DNA from: Oscillospiraceae bacterium
GTDB lineage: Bacteria; Bacillota; Clostridia; UMGS1810
Direction: 5' to 3'
Assembly: GCA_021629085.1 (NCBI GenBank)
Contig: JAJXRJ010000007.1
Location: 1-64,000, forward strand
Length of the DNA stretch: 64,000 nt
Numbering within the stretch: position 1 is the first letter of the stretch; each line of letters begins with the position of its first letter. The translations under genes and the position numbers were made by a program. This document shows, one piece after another, positions 13,022-22,812 of the stretch. The notes under the pieces were generated by a model. That model was not told where the DNA came from. It ran no database searches and saw only the letters and a program-made list of their open reading frames with translations.

Positions 13022-13849
13022 TTATAAAATCTCCAAAAACTGATTGATGAGCACAATGGCCGCGGTGAACAGCAAAATGGCAGTCACCGCCGCATAGTCG
13101 CGCCCCGCAATTTTCAGCTCGCGCATGCGCGTCCTGCCCTTGCCGCCGCGGTAGCACCGGCATTCCATGGCGACGGCAAGCTCGTCTGCCCGCCGGAACG
13201 AGCTGATAAACAGCGGCACCAAAATGGGGATGAGCGCTTTGACACGGCGGATGAGGTTGCCGCTTTCAAAGTCGGCGCCCCGCGCCATCTGCGCCTTCAT
13301 AATCTTGTCGGTCTCCTCTAACAGCGTTGGGATAAACCGGATGGCAATGGTCATCATCATGGCCAGCTCGTGCGCCGGCATGCCAATTTTTTTAAAGGGC
13401 GAAAGCAGGCTTTCAATGCCGTCGGTGAGCAAAATCGGCGAGGTGGTATAGGTGAGCAGCGACGTGCCCATCACCAAAAATATCAGCCGCAGCGACATTT
13501 TTGCCGCAATGATGAGCCCCTCTTTGGTCACCTTTAAAAACCCCAGCTTTAGGGGGATGTTTGCCACATACAAAATTTCCCCGTTTGTCAAAAAGAGGTT
13601 GATGGCAGAGGTGAACACAATGAGGAATACCAGCGGCTTTAAGCCCTTAAACACCATTTTCAGGGGCACCTTGGAGGCCCGGATGACGCCAAAGGTAAAA
13701 AGGCCGATCAAGAGGTATCCCAAAAACCCCTTTGCCAGAAACACCGCCACAATATAGATAAAAGCGGACAAAATCTTCACACGCGGGTCTAAGCGGTGGA
13801 TGGGGGATTCGATGGGGAAAAACTGCCCCAGTGTGATGTCTTTTAACAT
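13022..13849 (-). CDS. ecfT: ECF transporter transmembrane component EcfT
   Basis: This 275-residue membrane protein has about six hydrophobic segments and the coupling motifs of EcfT. It opens DITLGQFFPIESPIHRLDPRVK and carries AQMARGADFESGN and MECRCYRGGKGRTRM (Ala-Arg-Gly-type motifs) in the long cytosolic helices. It joins the two EcfA ATPases to exchangeable vitamin-binding S components encoded elsewhere. Its start overlaps the end of ecfA2 by seven bases, which is tight translational coupling. Confidence 0.93.
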   Translation of the reverse strand: MLKDITLGQFFPIESPIHRLDPRVKILSAFIYIVAVFLAKGFLGYLLIGLFTFGVIRASKVPLKMVFKGLKPLVFLIVFTSAINLFLTNGEILYVANIPLKLGFLKVTKEGLIIAAKMSLRLIFLVMGTSLLTYTTSPILLTDGIESLLSPFKKIGMPAHELAMMMTIAIRFIPTLLEETDKIMKAQMARGADFESGNLIRRVKALIPILVPLFISSFRRADELAVAMECRCYRGGKGRTRMRELKIAGRDYAAVTAILLFTAAIVLINQFLEIL

Positions 13850-14703
13850 TTCCCCGCCTCCTTTAAATACCGCAAAACCGCCTTGACCGCGCTGTCCACA
13901 GTGTAAATATTTTCGCCCAGATCCACCCCGCGCTCCTTTAAGCGGTTGACCACCATGCTGATTTGCGGCACGTTTAAACCAATGCGCTTAAGAAGGCCGG
14001 GCTGGGAAAAGACATCGGACACGCTGCCCTGCATGGCCACCTTGCCGTCCGCCATCACAACCACGGAGTTTGCAATTTTGGCAATGTCCTCCATGCTGTG
14101 GGACACCAAAATGACCGTGATGTTATCCCGCTTGTGGATGGAGGCAATCTGCGCCAGAATCTCGTCCCGCCCCAGCGGGTCCAGCCCCGCCGCGGGCTCG
14201 TCCAAAATGAGGATTTCCGGGTTCATGGCAAGCACGCCCGCAATGGCCACCCGGCGCTTTTGCCCGCCCGATATTTCAAACGGCGATTTTTGCAAAATGT
14301 CTTCCCCAAGCCCCACAATGCGGATGACCTCGTGGATTTTGGCGTCGATTTGCGCCGCGTCCATGCCCAAATTGCCCGGGCCGTAGGCAATGTCTTTATA
14401 TACCGTCTCTTCAAACAGCTGGTATTCGGGATATTGGAACACAATGCCCACCTTGCCGCGGATTTTGGCCAGGTTGCATTCTTTTACTGTGATGTCCTCG
14501 CCGTCAATGTAGATTTTGCCCGTGTTGGGCTTTAACAGCCCGTTTAAATGCTGGATGAGGGTGGATTTGCCCGAGCCGGTGTGGCCGATAAGCCCCACAA
14601 AATCGCCGTCTTTAATGGTGAGCGACACGTCGTTTAACGCCGCCGTTTCAAACGGGCTTTCTGCAGAATAGATATGGGTTACATGTTCTACTACGATTGA
14701 CAT
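13843..14703 (-). CDS. ecfA2: ECF transporter ATPase EcfA2
   Basis: This 286-residue ATPase has Walker [14 protein letters not shown]-loop [10 protein letters not shown], signature [13 protein letters not shown], Walker [14 protein letters not shown] and switch histidine LVSHSMED. Together with EcfA1 it powers vitamin uptake through EcfT. I chose the ATG at 14703 (MSIVVEHV) with GAGGAG upstream. A longer frame lacks a site. It overlaps the end of ecfA1 by 13 bases. Confidence 0.93.
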   Translation of the reverse strand: MSIVVEHVTHIYSAESPFETAALNDVSLTIKDGDFVGLIGHTGSGKSTLIQHLNGLLKPNTGKIYIDGEDITVKECNLAKIRGKVGIVFQYPEYQLFEETVYKDIAYGPGNLGMDAAQIDAKIHEVIRIVGLGEDILQKSPFEISGGQKRRVAIAGVLAMNPEILILDEPAAGLDPLGRDEILAQIASIHKRDNITVILVSHSMEDIAKIANSVVVMADGKVAMQGSVSDVFSQPGLLKRIGLNVPQISMVVNRLKERGVDLGENIYTVDSAVKAVLRYLKEAGKC

Positions 14704-15530
14704 AGTCTCATAAGCTCCTCTACACATTCATCCACGCTGGTGATGTCGTCCTTGATCGCAATGCCCGCTTTTTTGAGCCGGTAGGCAAGCTCGGTCACCT
14801 GCGGCGTGTCCAGCCCCAGCTGTTTTAAGCGCTCCACCTTTGAAAACACGCTTTTGGGCGTGCCGTCCATCACAATCTTGCCGTCGTCCATCACCACAAT
14901 GCGGTCGGAAAGCGCCGCCTCGTCCATGTTGTGGGTGATGAGCACAATGGTGATGTGGTAGTCGCGGTTCAGGCGCCGGATGGTCTTTAACACCTCGCGC
15001 CGGCCTATGGGGTCTAACATGGCGGTGGGCTCGTCAAACACAATCACCTTAGGCATCATGGCAATCACGCCCGCAATGGCCACCCGCTGCTTTTGCCCGC
15101 CGGATAAAAGGTGCGGCGCATGCTTTTTATAGCCTTCCATGCCAACCGCCGAAAGCGCATAGTCCACCCGCCGGCGGATTTCTTTCGGCGCAACGCCCAG
15201 GTTTTCCGCGGCAAAGGCCACGTCCTCTTCCACAATGGTCGCCACAATCTGGTTGTCGGGGTTTTGAAACACCATGCCCACATGCTGGCGGATATCCCAG
15301 ATTTTCTCCGGGTCGGCGGTGTCCATGCCATCCACCCACACATGCCCGCCCATGGGCAGCAAAATGGCGTTCAGATGCTTGGCAAGGGTGGATTTGCCCG
15401 AGCCGTTGTGCCCCAGCACACACAAAAATTCGCCGTCCGCAATGGTTAAGCACACGTCCTTTAACGTCATGCGTTCGTCGTCCTGGGCCTGTATCTCATA
15501 ATGGTACGTTAGATGGTCAATCTCAATCAA
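14691..15530 (-). CDS. ecfA1: ECF transporter ATPase EcfA1
   Basis: This 279-residue ATPase has Walker [14 protein letters not shown]-loop [20 protein letters not shown] (the EcfA1-type stretch), signature [13 protein letters not shown], Walker [14 protein letters not shown] and LITHNMDEA. It is the first of three ECF genes in the order A1-A2-T, then truA. The substrate is set by S components not found in the window. Confidence 0.93.
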   Translation of the reverse strand: MIEIDHLTYHYEIQAQDDERMTLKDVCLTIADGEFLCVLGHNGSGKSTLAKHLNAILLPMGGHVWVDGMDTADPEKIWDIRQHVGMVFQNPDNQIVATIVEEDVAFAAENLGVAPKEIRRRVDYALSAVGMEGYKKHAPHLLSGGQKQRVAIAGVIAMMPKVIVFDEPTAMLDPIGRREVLKTIRRLNRDYHITIVLITHNMDEAALSDRIVVMDDGKIVMDGTPKSVFSKVERLKQLGLDTPQVTELAYRLKKAGIAIKDDITSVDECVEELMRLCQS

Positions 15531-15548
15531 ATGTCGTCCCTCCCAATC

Positions 15549-16415
15549 TCATTCACATATCCAGCGGGTTGTGGCGCCGCAGGGAAGCTGCAGCCCGGAC
15601 GCGGTGATGGGCAGGCAGAGCTCCCCGTTTTCCACCCGTCCGCCAAATTGCCTTACCAGCGTCATAAAAAGCACGTTTGCCACAATGGTGGGGGATACGG
15701 ACGACGTATAGGAATTGACAATCAAGCACAGGGGCTTTGGGCTTAGAAGCTTTGCGCAAAGGGTCACCAAATCATAGAGCGCGTCTTCAAACTTCCACAC
15801 CTCGCCGTTTGGCCCGCGCCCATAAGAGGGCGGGTCCATGATGATGCAGTCATACGTGTGGCCGCGCCGGATTTCGCGCTGGGCAAATTTGATCGCGTCG
15901 TCCACAATATAGCGGATGGGCGCATCCTTTAGCCCGCACGCCCCGGCGTTTTCCTTGGCCCACAAAACCATGCCCTTGGCCGCGTCCACATGCACCACCC
16001 GCGCGCCGGCTTTGGCCGCGGCCATGGTTGCGCCGCCCGTGTAGGCAAACAGGTTTAACACGCTGATTTCCCGGTTTGCGCGCCCGATGGCGTCCATTAT
16101 AAATTCCCAGTTGACTGCCTGCTCGGGGAACAGCCCGGTGTGCTTAAACCCGGTGGGCCGCACCAAAAAGGTGAGCGGCGGATACCCAATGCGCCACACA
16201 TCCGGCAGCGGCCTGGCAAACGACCAGCCCCCGCCGCCCGCCCTGCTCCGGTGGTAGTGCGCACAGGCGCGCTCCCACGCGGCCGGGTCGCTCTTTTGGG
16301 TCCAAATCACCTGCGGGTCGGGCCGGATGAGCAGCTTGTCGCCCCAGCGTTCCAATTTTTCGCCGTTTGCGGCGTCTATGAGCTCATAATCCTTCCATGC
16401 GTTTGCAAGCAGCAA
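15549..16415 (-). CDS. class I SAM-dependent methyltransferase (RlmI/RlmK-like)
   Basis: This 288-residue protein has a SAM-binding domain with VLNLFAYTGGATMAAAKAGARVVHVDA (motif I region) and the catalytic-type IIMDPPSYGRG motif. The pattern resembles the C-terminal half of rRNA cytosine methyltransferases such as RlmI. The PUA domain of RlmI is missing, so the target is uncertain. I chose the TTG start at 16415 because GGGGAAG lies 5 bases upstream. A promoter, TTGACG (16474-16479) / TATAAT (16451-16456) with a 17-base spacer, precedes it. Confidence 0.8.
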   Translation of the reverse strand: MLLANAWKDYELIDAANGEKLERWGDKLLIRPDPQVIWTQKSDPAAWERACAHYHRSRAGGGGWSFARPLPDVWRIGYPPLTFLVRPTGFKHTGLFPEQAVNWEFIMDAIGRANREISVLNLFAYTGGATMAAAKAGARVVHVDAAKGMVLWAKENAGACGLKDAPIRYIVDDAIKFAQREIRRGHTYDCIIMDPPSYGRGPNGEVWKFEDALYDLVTLCAKLLSPKPLCLIVNSYTSSVSPTIVANVLFMTLVRQFGGRVENGELCLPITASGLQLPCGATTRWICE

Positions 16416-16450
16416 TGAAGCTTCCCCATTTCAAGTTTTATTAACTACTA

Positions 16451-16479
16451 ATTATACCAGTTTTTGGCGGCACCGTCAA
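16451..16479 (-). promoter_or_regulatory. promoter of the methyltransferase gene
   Basis: On the minus strand TTGACG (16474-16479) and TATAAT (16451-16456) have a 17-base spacer. It probably also serves the ECF-truA-cvpA genes downstream. Confidence 0.7.
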
Positions 16480-16502
16480 TTCTTTTCCCCACTTTTGCAA
16501 AA

Positions 16503-16548
16503 GAAAAACGCCGCGCGGCCACACTGTTTGCCTGCACGGCGTTTTTTT
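16503..16548. terminator. terminator of the hydrogenase operon
   Basis: AAAAACGCCG pairs with CGGCGTTTTT around a 24-base GC-rich centre. On the minus strand it lies directly after hydA. Confidence 0.75.
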
Positions 16549-16596
16549 GCTATAGATAAAAATGGTTAAGGCATACGCCCATTTCCCATGGGCTTG

Positions 16597-18336
16597 TTAT
16601 CTCCCGCTTCTGTCAATGTAGTGCGTGTGGAGCAGCTCGTGCGACCTGTGCCCGCACGGCTCGCCCAAAAAGTCGGCATACAGCTTTTGGATGGACGGGT
16701 TTTCATGCGATTTGCGGATGGGCAGGCTCCGGTCCTCCTCGTAGAGCGCCGCCGCGCGTGCCTTCTTCACATCCACGGTTGCCAGTGTCCGCGCCGGGAC
16801 AATGGGCTGGCCGCCGCCCGTCACACAGCCGCCGGGGCACCCCATAATTTCAATGAAGTGGTAATCGGCCTTGCCCGCCTTGATTTGGTCAAGCAATGCG
16901 CGCGCATTGCCCAGGCCGTGTGCAACCGCAATTTTAATGTCTTTGCCCGCAATGGTGAGCGCCGCCTCTTTGATGCCCTCGGTGCCGCGCACCGCGCTGT
17001 ATTCAATTTGGTCAAACGGCTTGCCTTCCAGCACCTCCGCCACTGTGCGCAGCGCCGCTTCCATCACGCCGCCCGTGGCGCCGAAAATGGTGCCCGCGCC
17101 CGAAGCCGCGCCAAACGGGTCGTCAAATTCGCCGTCGTCTAGGTTTACAAAGTCAATGCCCGCCTGCTTGATCATGCGGCCCAGCTCGCGCACGGTGAGC
17201 ACCGCGTCCACATCGGGATAGCCGGTGGCCTGCATTTCCTCGCGCTGTGCCTCAAATTTTTTGGCGGTACAGGGCATCACCGAAACCACGTAAATTTTGG
17301 ACGGGTCAATGCCCGCCTGCTTGGCATAGTACGATTTGATAATTGCGCCAAACATTTCGTGCGGCGATTTGCAGGTGGAGAGGTTGTCTAAAAATTCAGG
17401 GTAGTTGTGCTCGCAAAACTTGATCCAGCCGGGGCTGCACGAGGTGATCATCGGCAGCTTGCCGCCGTTTTTTATACGGCCGATGAGCTCTGTGCCCTCT
17501 TCCATGATGGTTAAATCCGCGCCCGTGTTGGTGTCAAACACCTTGTCAAACCCCAATTCTTTGAGCGCTGCCGCCAGCTTGCCGGTTGCACGGGTGCCGA
17601 TGGGCATGCCAAATTCCTCGCCAATGCTCACGCGCACGGCAGGCGCAACCTGCACCACCACGTGTTTGTCCGAGTCGTAAATGGCGTCCCAAACCTTTTT
17701 GGTGGCGTCCTTTTCATACAGCGCGCCCACCGGGCAGGCCACAATGCACTGCCCGCACATCGCGCAGTCCACCTCGTTTAAGGATTTGCCAAACGAACAG
17801 GAAATTTGCGTGTTAAACCCGCGCTCTGCCGCGTCAATCACCGAGACGGTCTGCACCTTTTGACAGGTTGCCACGCACCGCCGGCACAGCACGCACTTGT
17901 TGTTGTCCCGCACAATGGAGGGGGACAGGTTGTCAATCTCGTGGTGCACGTTTTCGCCCTCAAACCGGATTTCGTCAATGCCCATTTCCTCGGCCAGCGT
18001 TTGCAGCTCGCAGTTTTTGTTGCGCACACAGGTGAGGCATTTGCGCTCGTGGTTGGACAAAATGAGCTCTAATGTGGCCTTGCGCGCCTCGCGCACCTTG
18101 GCGGAGTTGGTAAACACCTCCAGCCCTTCTGAAACCGGGTACACGCAGGACGCCTGCAGCGCCCGCGCGCCCTTGATTTCCACCAGGCACATCCGGCACG
18201 CGCCGATTTCATTTACGCCTTTTAAATAGCAGAGCGTGGGGATATGAATATTCGATTCGCGTGCCGCATCCAAAATGGTGTAGCTTGCAGGCACGCAAAC
18301 CGCTTTATTGTTAATCTTTAAATTGACCATGTCCAT
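16597..18336 (-). CDS. hydA: [FeFe]-hydrogenase catalytic subunit (HydA/HndD type)
   Basis: This 579-residue enzyme makes or oxidises H2, probably with ferredoxin and NADH as partners. Domains in order are a 2Fe-2S ferredoxin (CYLKGVNEIGACRMC), the His-Cys3 cluster (HERKCLTCVRNKNC), two 4Fe-4S motifs (CVLCRRCVATC, CAMCGQCIVACP), and the H-cluster domain with TSCSPGW, MPCTAKKFEA and MGCPGGCVTGGGQP. TSCSPGW instead of TSCCPAW is typical of the multimeric, NAD-linked enzymes. I chose the ATG at 18336 for its AGGAGGG. It is the last gene of a six-gene operon. The hydE/F/G maturases are not in the window. Confidence 0.95.
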   Translation of the reverse strand: MDMVNLKINNKAVCVPASYTILDAARESNIHIPTLCYLKGVNEIGACRMCLVEIKGARALQASCVYPVSEGLEVFTNSAKVREARKATLELILSNHERKCLTCVRNKNCELQTLAEEMGIDEIRFEGENVHHEIDNLSPSIVRDNNKCVLCRRCVATCQKVQTVSVIDAAERGFNTQISCSFGKSLNEVDCAMCGQCIVACPVGALYEKDATKKVWDAIYDSDKHVVVQVAPAVRVSIGEEFGMPIGTRATGKLAAALKELGFDKVFDTNTGADLTIMEEGTELIGRIKNGGKLPMITSCSPGWIKFCEHNYPEFLDNLSTCKSPHEMFGAIIKSYYAKQAGIDPSKIYVVSVMPCTAKKFEAQREEMQATGYPDVDAVLTVRELGRMIKQAGIDFVNLDDGEFDDPFGAASGAGTIFGATGGVMEAALRTVAEVLEGKPFDQIEYSAVRGTEGIKEAALTIAGKDIKIAVAHGLGNARALLDQIKAGKADYHFIEIMGCPGGCVTGGGQPIVPARTLATVDVKKARAAALYEEDRSLPIRKSHENPSIQKLYADFLGEPCGHRSHELLHTHYIDRSGR

Positions 18337-18352
18337 TGATTTTTGTCCCTCC

Positions 18353-20143
18353 TTATTTACTAATTGCGCCAAAGCGGCATTTTTCCACGCACAGCCCGCA
18401 TTTTACGCACTTGGTGCTGTCAATGGTGTAGGGCTTTTTGATTTCGCCCGAAATAGCGCCCACCGGGCAGTTTTTGGCGCACAGGCTGCAGCCTTTGCAT
18501 TTTTGCGGGTCAATGGTGTAGGAAACCAGCGCTTTGCACACGCCCGCCGGGCATTTCTTGTCCACCACGTGGGCGATGTATTCATCTTCAAAATAGCGCA
18601 GCGTGCTTAAGATCGGGTTGGGCGCGGTTTGGCCCAGCCCGCACAGCGCGGCGTTTTTTACGCTGTAGCAGAGGGTTTTTAAGTTTTCAATGTCCTCTAA
18701 GGTGCCGTTGCCGTTTGTAATTTTCTCTAAAATCTCGTGCATGCGCCTGGTGCCAATCCGGCAGGGCGCGCACTTGCCGCACGATTCGTCCACTGTAAAC
18801 TCCAAGAAGAATTTTGCAATGTCCACCATACAGGTGTCCTCATCCATGACAATGAGGCCGCCCGAACCCATCATAGAGCCAATGCTGATTAACGAGTCGT
18901 AGTCGATGGGCAGATCGAGGCACTCCGCCGGGATGCACCCGCCGGACGGGCCGCCGGTTTGCGCGGCTTTGAACTTCTTGCCGTTGGGGATGCCGCCGCC
19001 GATTTCAAATACAATTTCGCGCAGCGTGGTGCCCATGGGGATTTCCACCAGGCCGGTGTTGTTGATTTTGCCGCCCATGGCAAACACCTTGGTGCCCTTG
19101 CTCTTTTCGGTGCCGATGCCAGAAAACCACTCTGCACCGTTGTTGATGATGATGGGGATGTTGGCATAGGTTTCCACGTTGTTTAACAGCGTGGGCTTGC
19201 CAAACAGGCCCTTGACCGCCGGGAACGGCGGCCGGGGGCGCGGCTCGCCGCGGTGGCCCTCAATGGAGGTCATGAGCGCCGTTTCCTCGCCGCACACAAA
19301 CGCGCCGGCGCCCAGGCGGATTTCTAGGTCAAAGTCAAAGCCGGAGTCAAAGATGTTTTTGCCCAAAAGGCCGTATTCCTTGGCCTGGTTGATGGCAATC
19401 TGCAGGCGGGAAACCGCAATGGGGTATTCCGCGCGGATGTATATGTAGCCCTGGTTTGCGCCAACCGCATACCCTGCAATGGTCATGGCTTCAATGATGG
19501 AGTGCGGGTCGCCCTCCAGGATAGAACGGTCCATAAACGCGCCGGGGTCGCCCTCGTCGGCGTTGCAGGCCACATATTTCTGGTCGTTTTGCGCCTTTTT
19601 GGCAAAATCCCACTTGGTGCCGGTGGGGAACCCCGCGCCGCCGCGGCCGCGCAGGCCGGACGCTTTGATGACGTCAATCACCTCGTCCGGCTCCATTTCG
19701 GTGAGCACCTTGCCCAGCGCCTTGTAGCCGTCAAACGCGATGTATTCTTCAATGTTTTCCGGGTTAATCACGCCGCAGTTGCGCAGCGCAATGCGTTTTT
19801 GCTTTTTATAAAAGTCCACCTCGTTTAAGGATTTGACATTGTCCTCCTGCACCGTTTCCTGATAGAGCAGGCGTTTGACAATGCGGCCCTTTAAAAGGTG
19901 CTCCGAGACAATTTCATCAATGTCTTCCGGCGTGACCCTGCTGTAAAAGCAGCCCTCCGGATAGACAATCATGATGGGCCCCAGCGCGCACAGGCCAAAG
20001 CAGCCGGTTTTTACCACTTTAATTTCGTCCTGCAAATTGTATTTGGCCAGGCAGACGTTTAATTCGTCCAGTATTTTTTCACTTCCCGAGGAGGTACAGC
20101 CAGTGCCGCCGCACACCAGGATGTGAGCTCTTGCCAGTTCCAT
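18353..20143 (-). CDS. hydB: NADH-binding hydrogenase subunit (HydB/HndC, NuoF-like)
   Basis: This 596-residue flavoprotein carries the NADH/FMN site of the hydrogenase complex. The N-terminal thioredoxin-like 2Fe-2S domain has CGGTGC and CFGLCALGP. The NuoF core has GRGGAGFPTGTKW and GAGAFVCGEETALM. The 4Fe-4S site is ESCGKCAPCRIGTRRM, and two C-terminal 4Fe-4S motifs (CKGCSLCAKNCP, CVKCGLCVEKC) pass electrons on. This domain set is that of electron-bifurcating HydB. Bifurcation itself is inferred from the family. Confidence 0.95.
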   Translation of the reverse strand: MELARAHILVCGGTGCTSSGSEKILDELNVCLAKYNLQDEIKVVKTGCFGLCALGPIMIVYPEGCFYSRVTPEDIDEIVSEHLLKGRIVKRLLYQETVQEDNVKSLNEVDFYKKQKRIALRNCGVINPENIEEYIAFDGYKALGKVLTEMEPDEVIDVIKASGLRGRGGAGFPTGTKWDFAKKAQNDQKYVACNADEGDPGAFMDRSILEGDPHSIIEAMTIAGYAVGANQGYIYIRAEYPIAVSRLQIAINQAKEYGLLGKNIFDSGFDFDLEIRLGAGAFVCGEETALMTSIEGHRGEPRPRPPFPAVKGLFGKPTLLNNVETYANIPIIINNGAEWFSGIGTEKSKGTKVFAMGGKINNTGLVEIPMGTTLREIVFEIGGGIPNGKKFKAAQTGGPSGGCIPAECLDLPIDYDSLISIGSMMGSGGLIVMDEDTCMVDIAKFFLEFTVDESCGKCAPCRIGTRRMHEILEKITNGNGTLEDIENLKTLCYSVKNAALCGLGQTAPNPILSTLRYFEDEYIAHVVDKKCPAGVCKALVSYTIDPQKCKGCSLCAKNCPVGAISGEIKKPYTIDSTKCVKCGLCVEKCRFGAISK

Positions 20144-20161
20144 ATCTTTCGTTTCCTCCTT

Positions 20162-20533
20162 TTACATTTCGTACGCGCCGATTGTGTATTCATCAATGAC
20201 CTTGCCGTTGACCACGGTTTCATTCACAATCCTGGCCGCTTTTTGTGCGTCCACCTTCACATAGGTGACCTTCTCCTTATCCGGCAGATACACCTCTACA
20301 ATGGGCTCCAGCTTGCACAGCCCGATACATCCGGTCTGTGTAATATACACGTCTTTTAGCTGCCGCTTTTCCGCCTCGTCCAAAATGGCCTTCATCACTG
20401 TGCGCGCGCCTGCCGCAATGCCGCAGGTGGCCATGCCGACCACAACGCGGACGCTGTTATCGTCTTCTTTTCTCAAATTCACCTTGGAAAGTGTCTGGTT
20501 CCTGATTTTCTCAAGCTCGGCCAAACTTTTCAT
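20162..20533 (-). CDS. 2Fe-2S ferredoxin-like hydrogenase operon protein (HndB-like)
   Basis: This 123-residue thioredoxin-like ferredoxin has cysteines in GMATCGIAAGA and TQTGCIGLCKLEP, the spacing of the 2Fe-2S NuoE/HydB N-terminal fold. It resembles HndB of the Desulfovibrio NADP-reducing hydrogenase operon. It sits 18 bases upstream of hydB. I chose MKSLAELEK as the start because AAAGGAC lies 7 bases before it. It probably passes electrons within the complex. Confidence 0.8.
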   Translation of the reverse strand: MKSLAELEKIRNQTLSKVNLRKEDDNSVRVVVGMATCGIAAGARTVMKAILDEAEKRQLKDVYITQTGCIGLCKLEPIVEVYLPDKEKVTYVKVDAQKAARIVNETVVNGKVIDEYTIGAYEM

Positions 20534-20594
20534 ACAAACAGTCCTTTCTAAAATTATGGAATGGGTCGATCGTGATGGTGCGGGCCAACCATTT

Positions 20595-21140
20595 CTAAAA
20601 TCCATGTAAATGGTCAATGCCCTCTTCTATGTACTCGCTGATCCAGTTGAGCACGTTTTGCTCACCAATGTACACATCCCCCAAAACCTTCTTGACATCC
20701 GGGGTTTGGAAGGAGAATTCCTGCCCGTCATATTTGTGATGGTAATAAAAGTCGACCTTTGGGTTGCAGGAGATGAGTGTGGCCATGGTGGAGGCCATGT
20801 CGCCCAGCGGCTGGCGGTCAATGCTGTCGTGCACAAATACTGCCCGCACAGTGGTGCCCATACCCGGCGTGGAAAAAATGTCGAAGCTGCCGCCGGTCTG
20901 CAGGGCCGCCGCCTTTAAGAGCGACAGCCCAAGCCCCACCTTCCGCGTGGTGCGCGTGGTGACAAACGGGTCTGCGGCGTGCGCTAAAAAGTCTTTGCTC
21001 ATGCCCACGCCATTGTCAGAAACTTCTATGACAAACACGTTTTCATACGTATCTTCCGTAATCAAAATTTTGACAAGGGTTGCCTTTGCCTTGATGGAGT
21101 TCTGCACAATATCTAAAATATGTAAAGAGAGCTCTGTCAT
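20595..21140 (-). CDS. GHKL ATP-binding protein of the hydrogenase operon
   Basis: This 181-residue protein is a lone histidine-kinase-type ATPase domain. VSDNGVGMS is the N/G1 box region and VGLGLSLLKAAALQTGG the G2 box. A C-terminal extension of about 60 residues has no phosphoacceptor histidine domain. It resembles anti-sigma/SpoIIAB-like ATPases. It lies between the NuoE-like and HndB-like genes, a position I know from other clostridial hydrogenase operons. Its substrate is unknown, and it could be a redox regulator. Confidence 0.75.
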   Translation of the reverse strand: MTELSLHILDIVQNSIKAKATLVKILITEDTYENVFVIEVSDNGVGMSKDFLAHAADPFVTTRTTRKVGLGLSLLKAAALQTGGSFDIFSTPGMGTTVRAVFVHDSIDRQPLGDMASTMATLISCNPKVDFYYHHKYDGQEFSFQTPDVKKVLGDVYIGEQNVLNWISEYIEEGIDHLHGF

Positions 21141-21155
21141 GGCGGATCCTTCCCT

Positions 21156-21653
21156 TTAACGGTGCAAATATTTTTCCAAAATGCCCGGGATATCTTCCGG
21201 CACCAGCCGGCCGTATACGTCGTCGTTGACCGTCATAACCGGCGCAAGCCCGCACGCGCCAATGCAGCGGGTGGCATCCAGCGAAAAGCGGCCGTCCGGC
21301 GAGCACTCGCCCACGTCAATGTGAAGCCTTTGTTTAATTTCGTCCAAAATTTTCCCCGACCCCTTGACATAGCAGGCCGTGCCTAAGCACACGCCAATTT
21401 TAAACCGGCCCTTGGGATTGGTGGTAAACTGGGTGTAGAACGTGACCACGCCGTAAATTTCCGCCATGGGGACGCCCAGCCCGTCAGAAATCATCTGCTG
21501 CACCTCCAGCGGGAGATAGCCGTATATATCCTGCGCTTCGTGCAGCACGGGGATCAGCGCCCCCTGCGTGCCCTTATACTTTGCAATCACCTCGTTTAGC
21601 TTTTCAGCCTGTTCCTGGGTGCCTTGAAAAGCCGGGGCAGTTTTTTCGCTCAT
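21156..21653 (-). CDS. hydC: NuoE-like hydrogenase subunit (HydC/HndA)
   Basis: This 165-residue 2Fe-2S protein has an N-terminal four-helix part (EQAEKLNEVIAKYKGTQGALIPVLHEAQDIYGYLP) and thioredoxin-like cysteines in GVCLGTACYVKGS and DATRCIGACGLAP. It is the third core subunit with HydA and HydB. The start MSEKTAP has AAGGAGG nine bases upstream. The promoter-proximal PHP gene ends 148 bases before it. Confidence 0.93.
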   Translation of the reverse strand: MSEKTAPAFQGTQEQAEKLNEVIAKYKGTQGALIPVLHEAQDIYGYLPLEVQQMISDGLGVPMAEIYGVVTFYTQFTTNPKGRFKIGVCLGTACYVKGSGKILDEIKQRLHIDVGECSPDGRFSLDATRCIGACGLAPVMTVNDDVYGRLVPEDIPGILEKYLHR

Positions 21654-21801
21654 TTTCTGAAACCTCCTTAAAAAATAGAAACCCATTGGCGGCGGTTGCC
21701 GCCCGCAAAATCGTTAATTTATTAACAATCAAGCCTATAAAAGCATACTTTACTAGTATAGCACACAATTTGATAAAAATCTACAATTATTTCAAAAAAA
21801 G

Positions 21802-22506
21802 TTACAGAAGTTGTATGATGGTTTCCGGCGCCAGCGCCTCCAGATGCAAAAAGTGTTCCCGCTCGGAGATATCCCCCAAATAATGGGCGTCGGAATTTTT
21901 TAAAACCCGGTAGCCAAAAAGGCCGTGCGCCTGGATAAACGCGTCCCGGCCCTCGGTGCGCTTGACCTCCACCGACAAAAAGCCCAGCTCGTCCGGGATA
22001 CAGCCCAGGCTCGCTAAAATGCTGTATGCATCCTTGTCCACATGCGAGGGGAACACGGTGCCGCCAAGCGCGCGCACCGCATCGCAGATTTGCGCGGCTG
22101 TGAGGCGGGATGCAGTGACAAGCAGGCGCGGTTCCTCCCCCACCACATTGTCATGTTCATCCATCAAAAGCTGGCTGCCAAAAAGATCCGGCCGGTTTGG
22201 GATGCCTGGCAGCGACGCGGCCATCATGGCGTCAAATTCCAGCGCGGCGGCAAGGGAGGGGAACAGGCACACAAAATGCGCCTCTTCGGCGCTTTCCGCC
22301 TCCATGCCGGGCAGCACCAAAAGGCTGGTGCCCGCCGCGGCCGCCATGAGCGCGCCCGCATTTTTGCAGGTGTTGTGGTCGGTCACCGCAATCACGTCTA
22401 ATCCCTTTAAAATTGCCATATTGACAATGTTTTGCGGCGTCATATCGTTGTCGGCGCACGGCGACAGCGCGGTGTGGATATGGAGATCATAGGCAGCCGG
22501 GTGCAT
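21802..22506 (-). CDS. PHP domain phosphoesterase-like protein
   Basis: This 234-residue protein has the PHP metal-site motifs: YDLHIHTALSPCADNDMTP at the N-terminus, VIAVTDHNT, VFPSHVDKDAYS and KNSDAHYLGDI. PHP domains hydrolyse phosphoesters using two or three metal ions. This gene is the first of the hydrogenase operon, from a consensus promoter at 22543-22571. Its role there is unknown, possibly in nucleotide or cofactor turnover. The protein lacks any polymerase domain. Confidence 0.85.
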   Translation of the reverse strand: MHPAAYDLHIHTALSPCADNDMTPQNIVNMAILKGLDVIAVTDHNTCKNAGALMAAAAGTSLLVLPGMEAESAEEAHFVCLFPSLAAALEFDAMMAASLPGIPNRPDLFGSQLLMDEHDNVVGEEPRLLVTASRLTAAQICDAVRALGGTVFPSHVDKDAYSILASLGCIPDELGFLSVEVKRTEGRDAFIQAHGLFGYRVLKNSDAHYLGDISEREHFLHLEALAPETIIQLL

Positions 22507-22542
22507 GTTTTGTCACTTCCCTTACACGGTTCTATTATATAT

Positions 22543-22571
22543 ATTGTAGCAAGCGGGGCAATATGTGTCAA
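22543..22571 (-). promoter_or_regulatory. promoter of the hydrogenase operon
   Basis: On the minus strand TTGACA (22566-22571) and TACAAT (22543-22548) have a 17-base spacer, 36 bases before the PHP gene. Confidence 0.75.
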
Positions 22572-22812
22572 CTCCATTTCAATCCAGGCGGCTGCAGCCC
22601 CTTTTTCAAACATGGTTTTTTTCGTAAAAATTCCGGATAAAATTGTCAGAATATCTTTTTTAGAATCAACCAAAATAATAGTGCAAAAGAAATTCGCGTG
22701 CAGTATGTTTTGAAAGACGGGTTCTTTTGGATTCTTTTATAAACGAGCCTTGCGCGCAAACTTTTTTTGCACATATCAATCTTTGTTAAGAGAAAAAAGG
22801 AGTGAAAAACAA

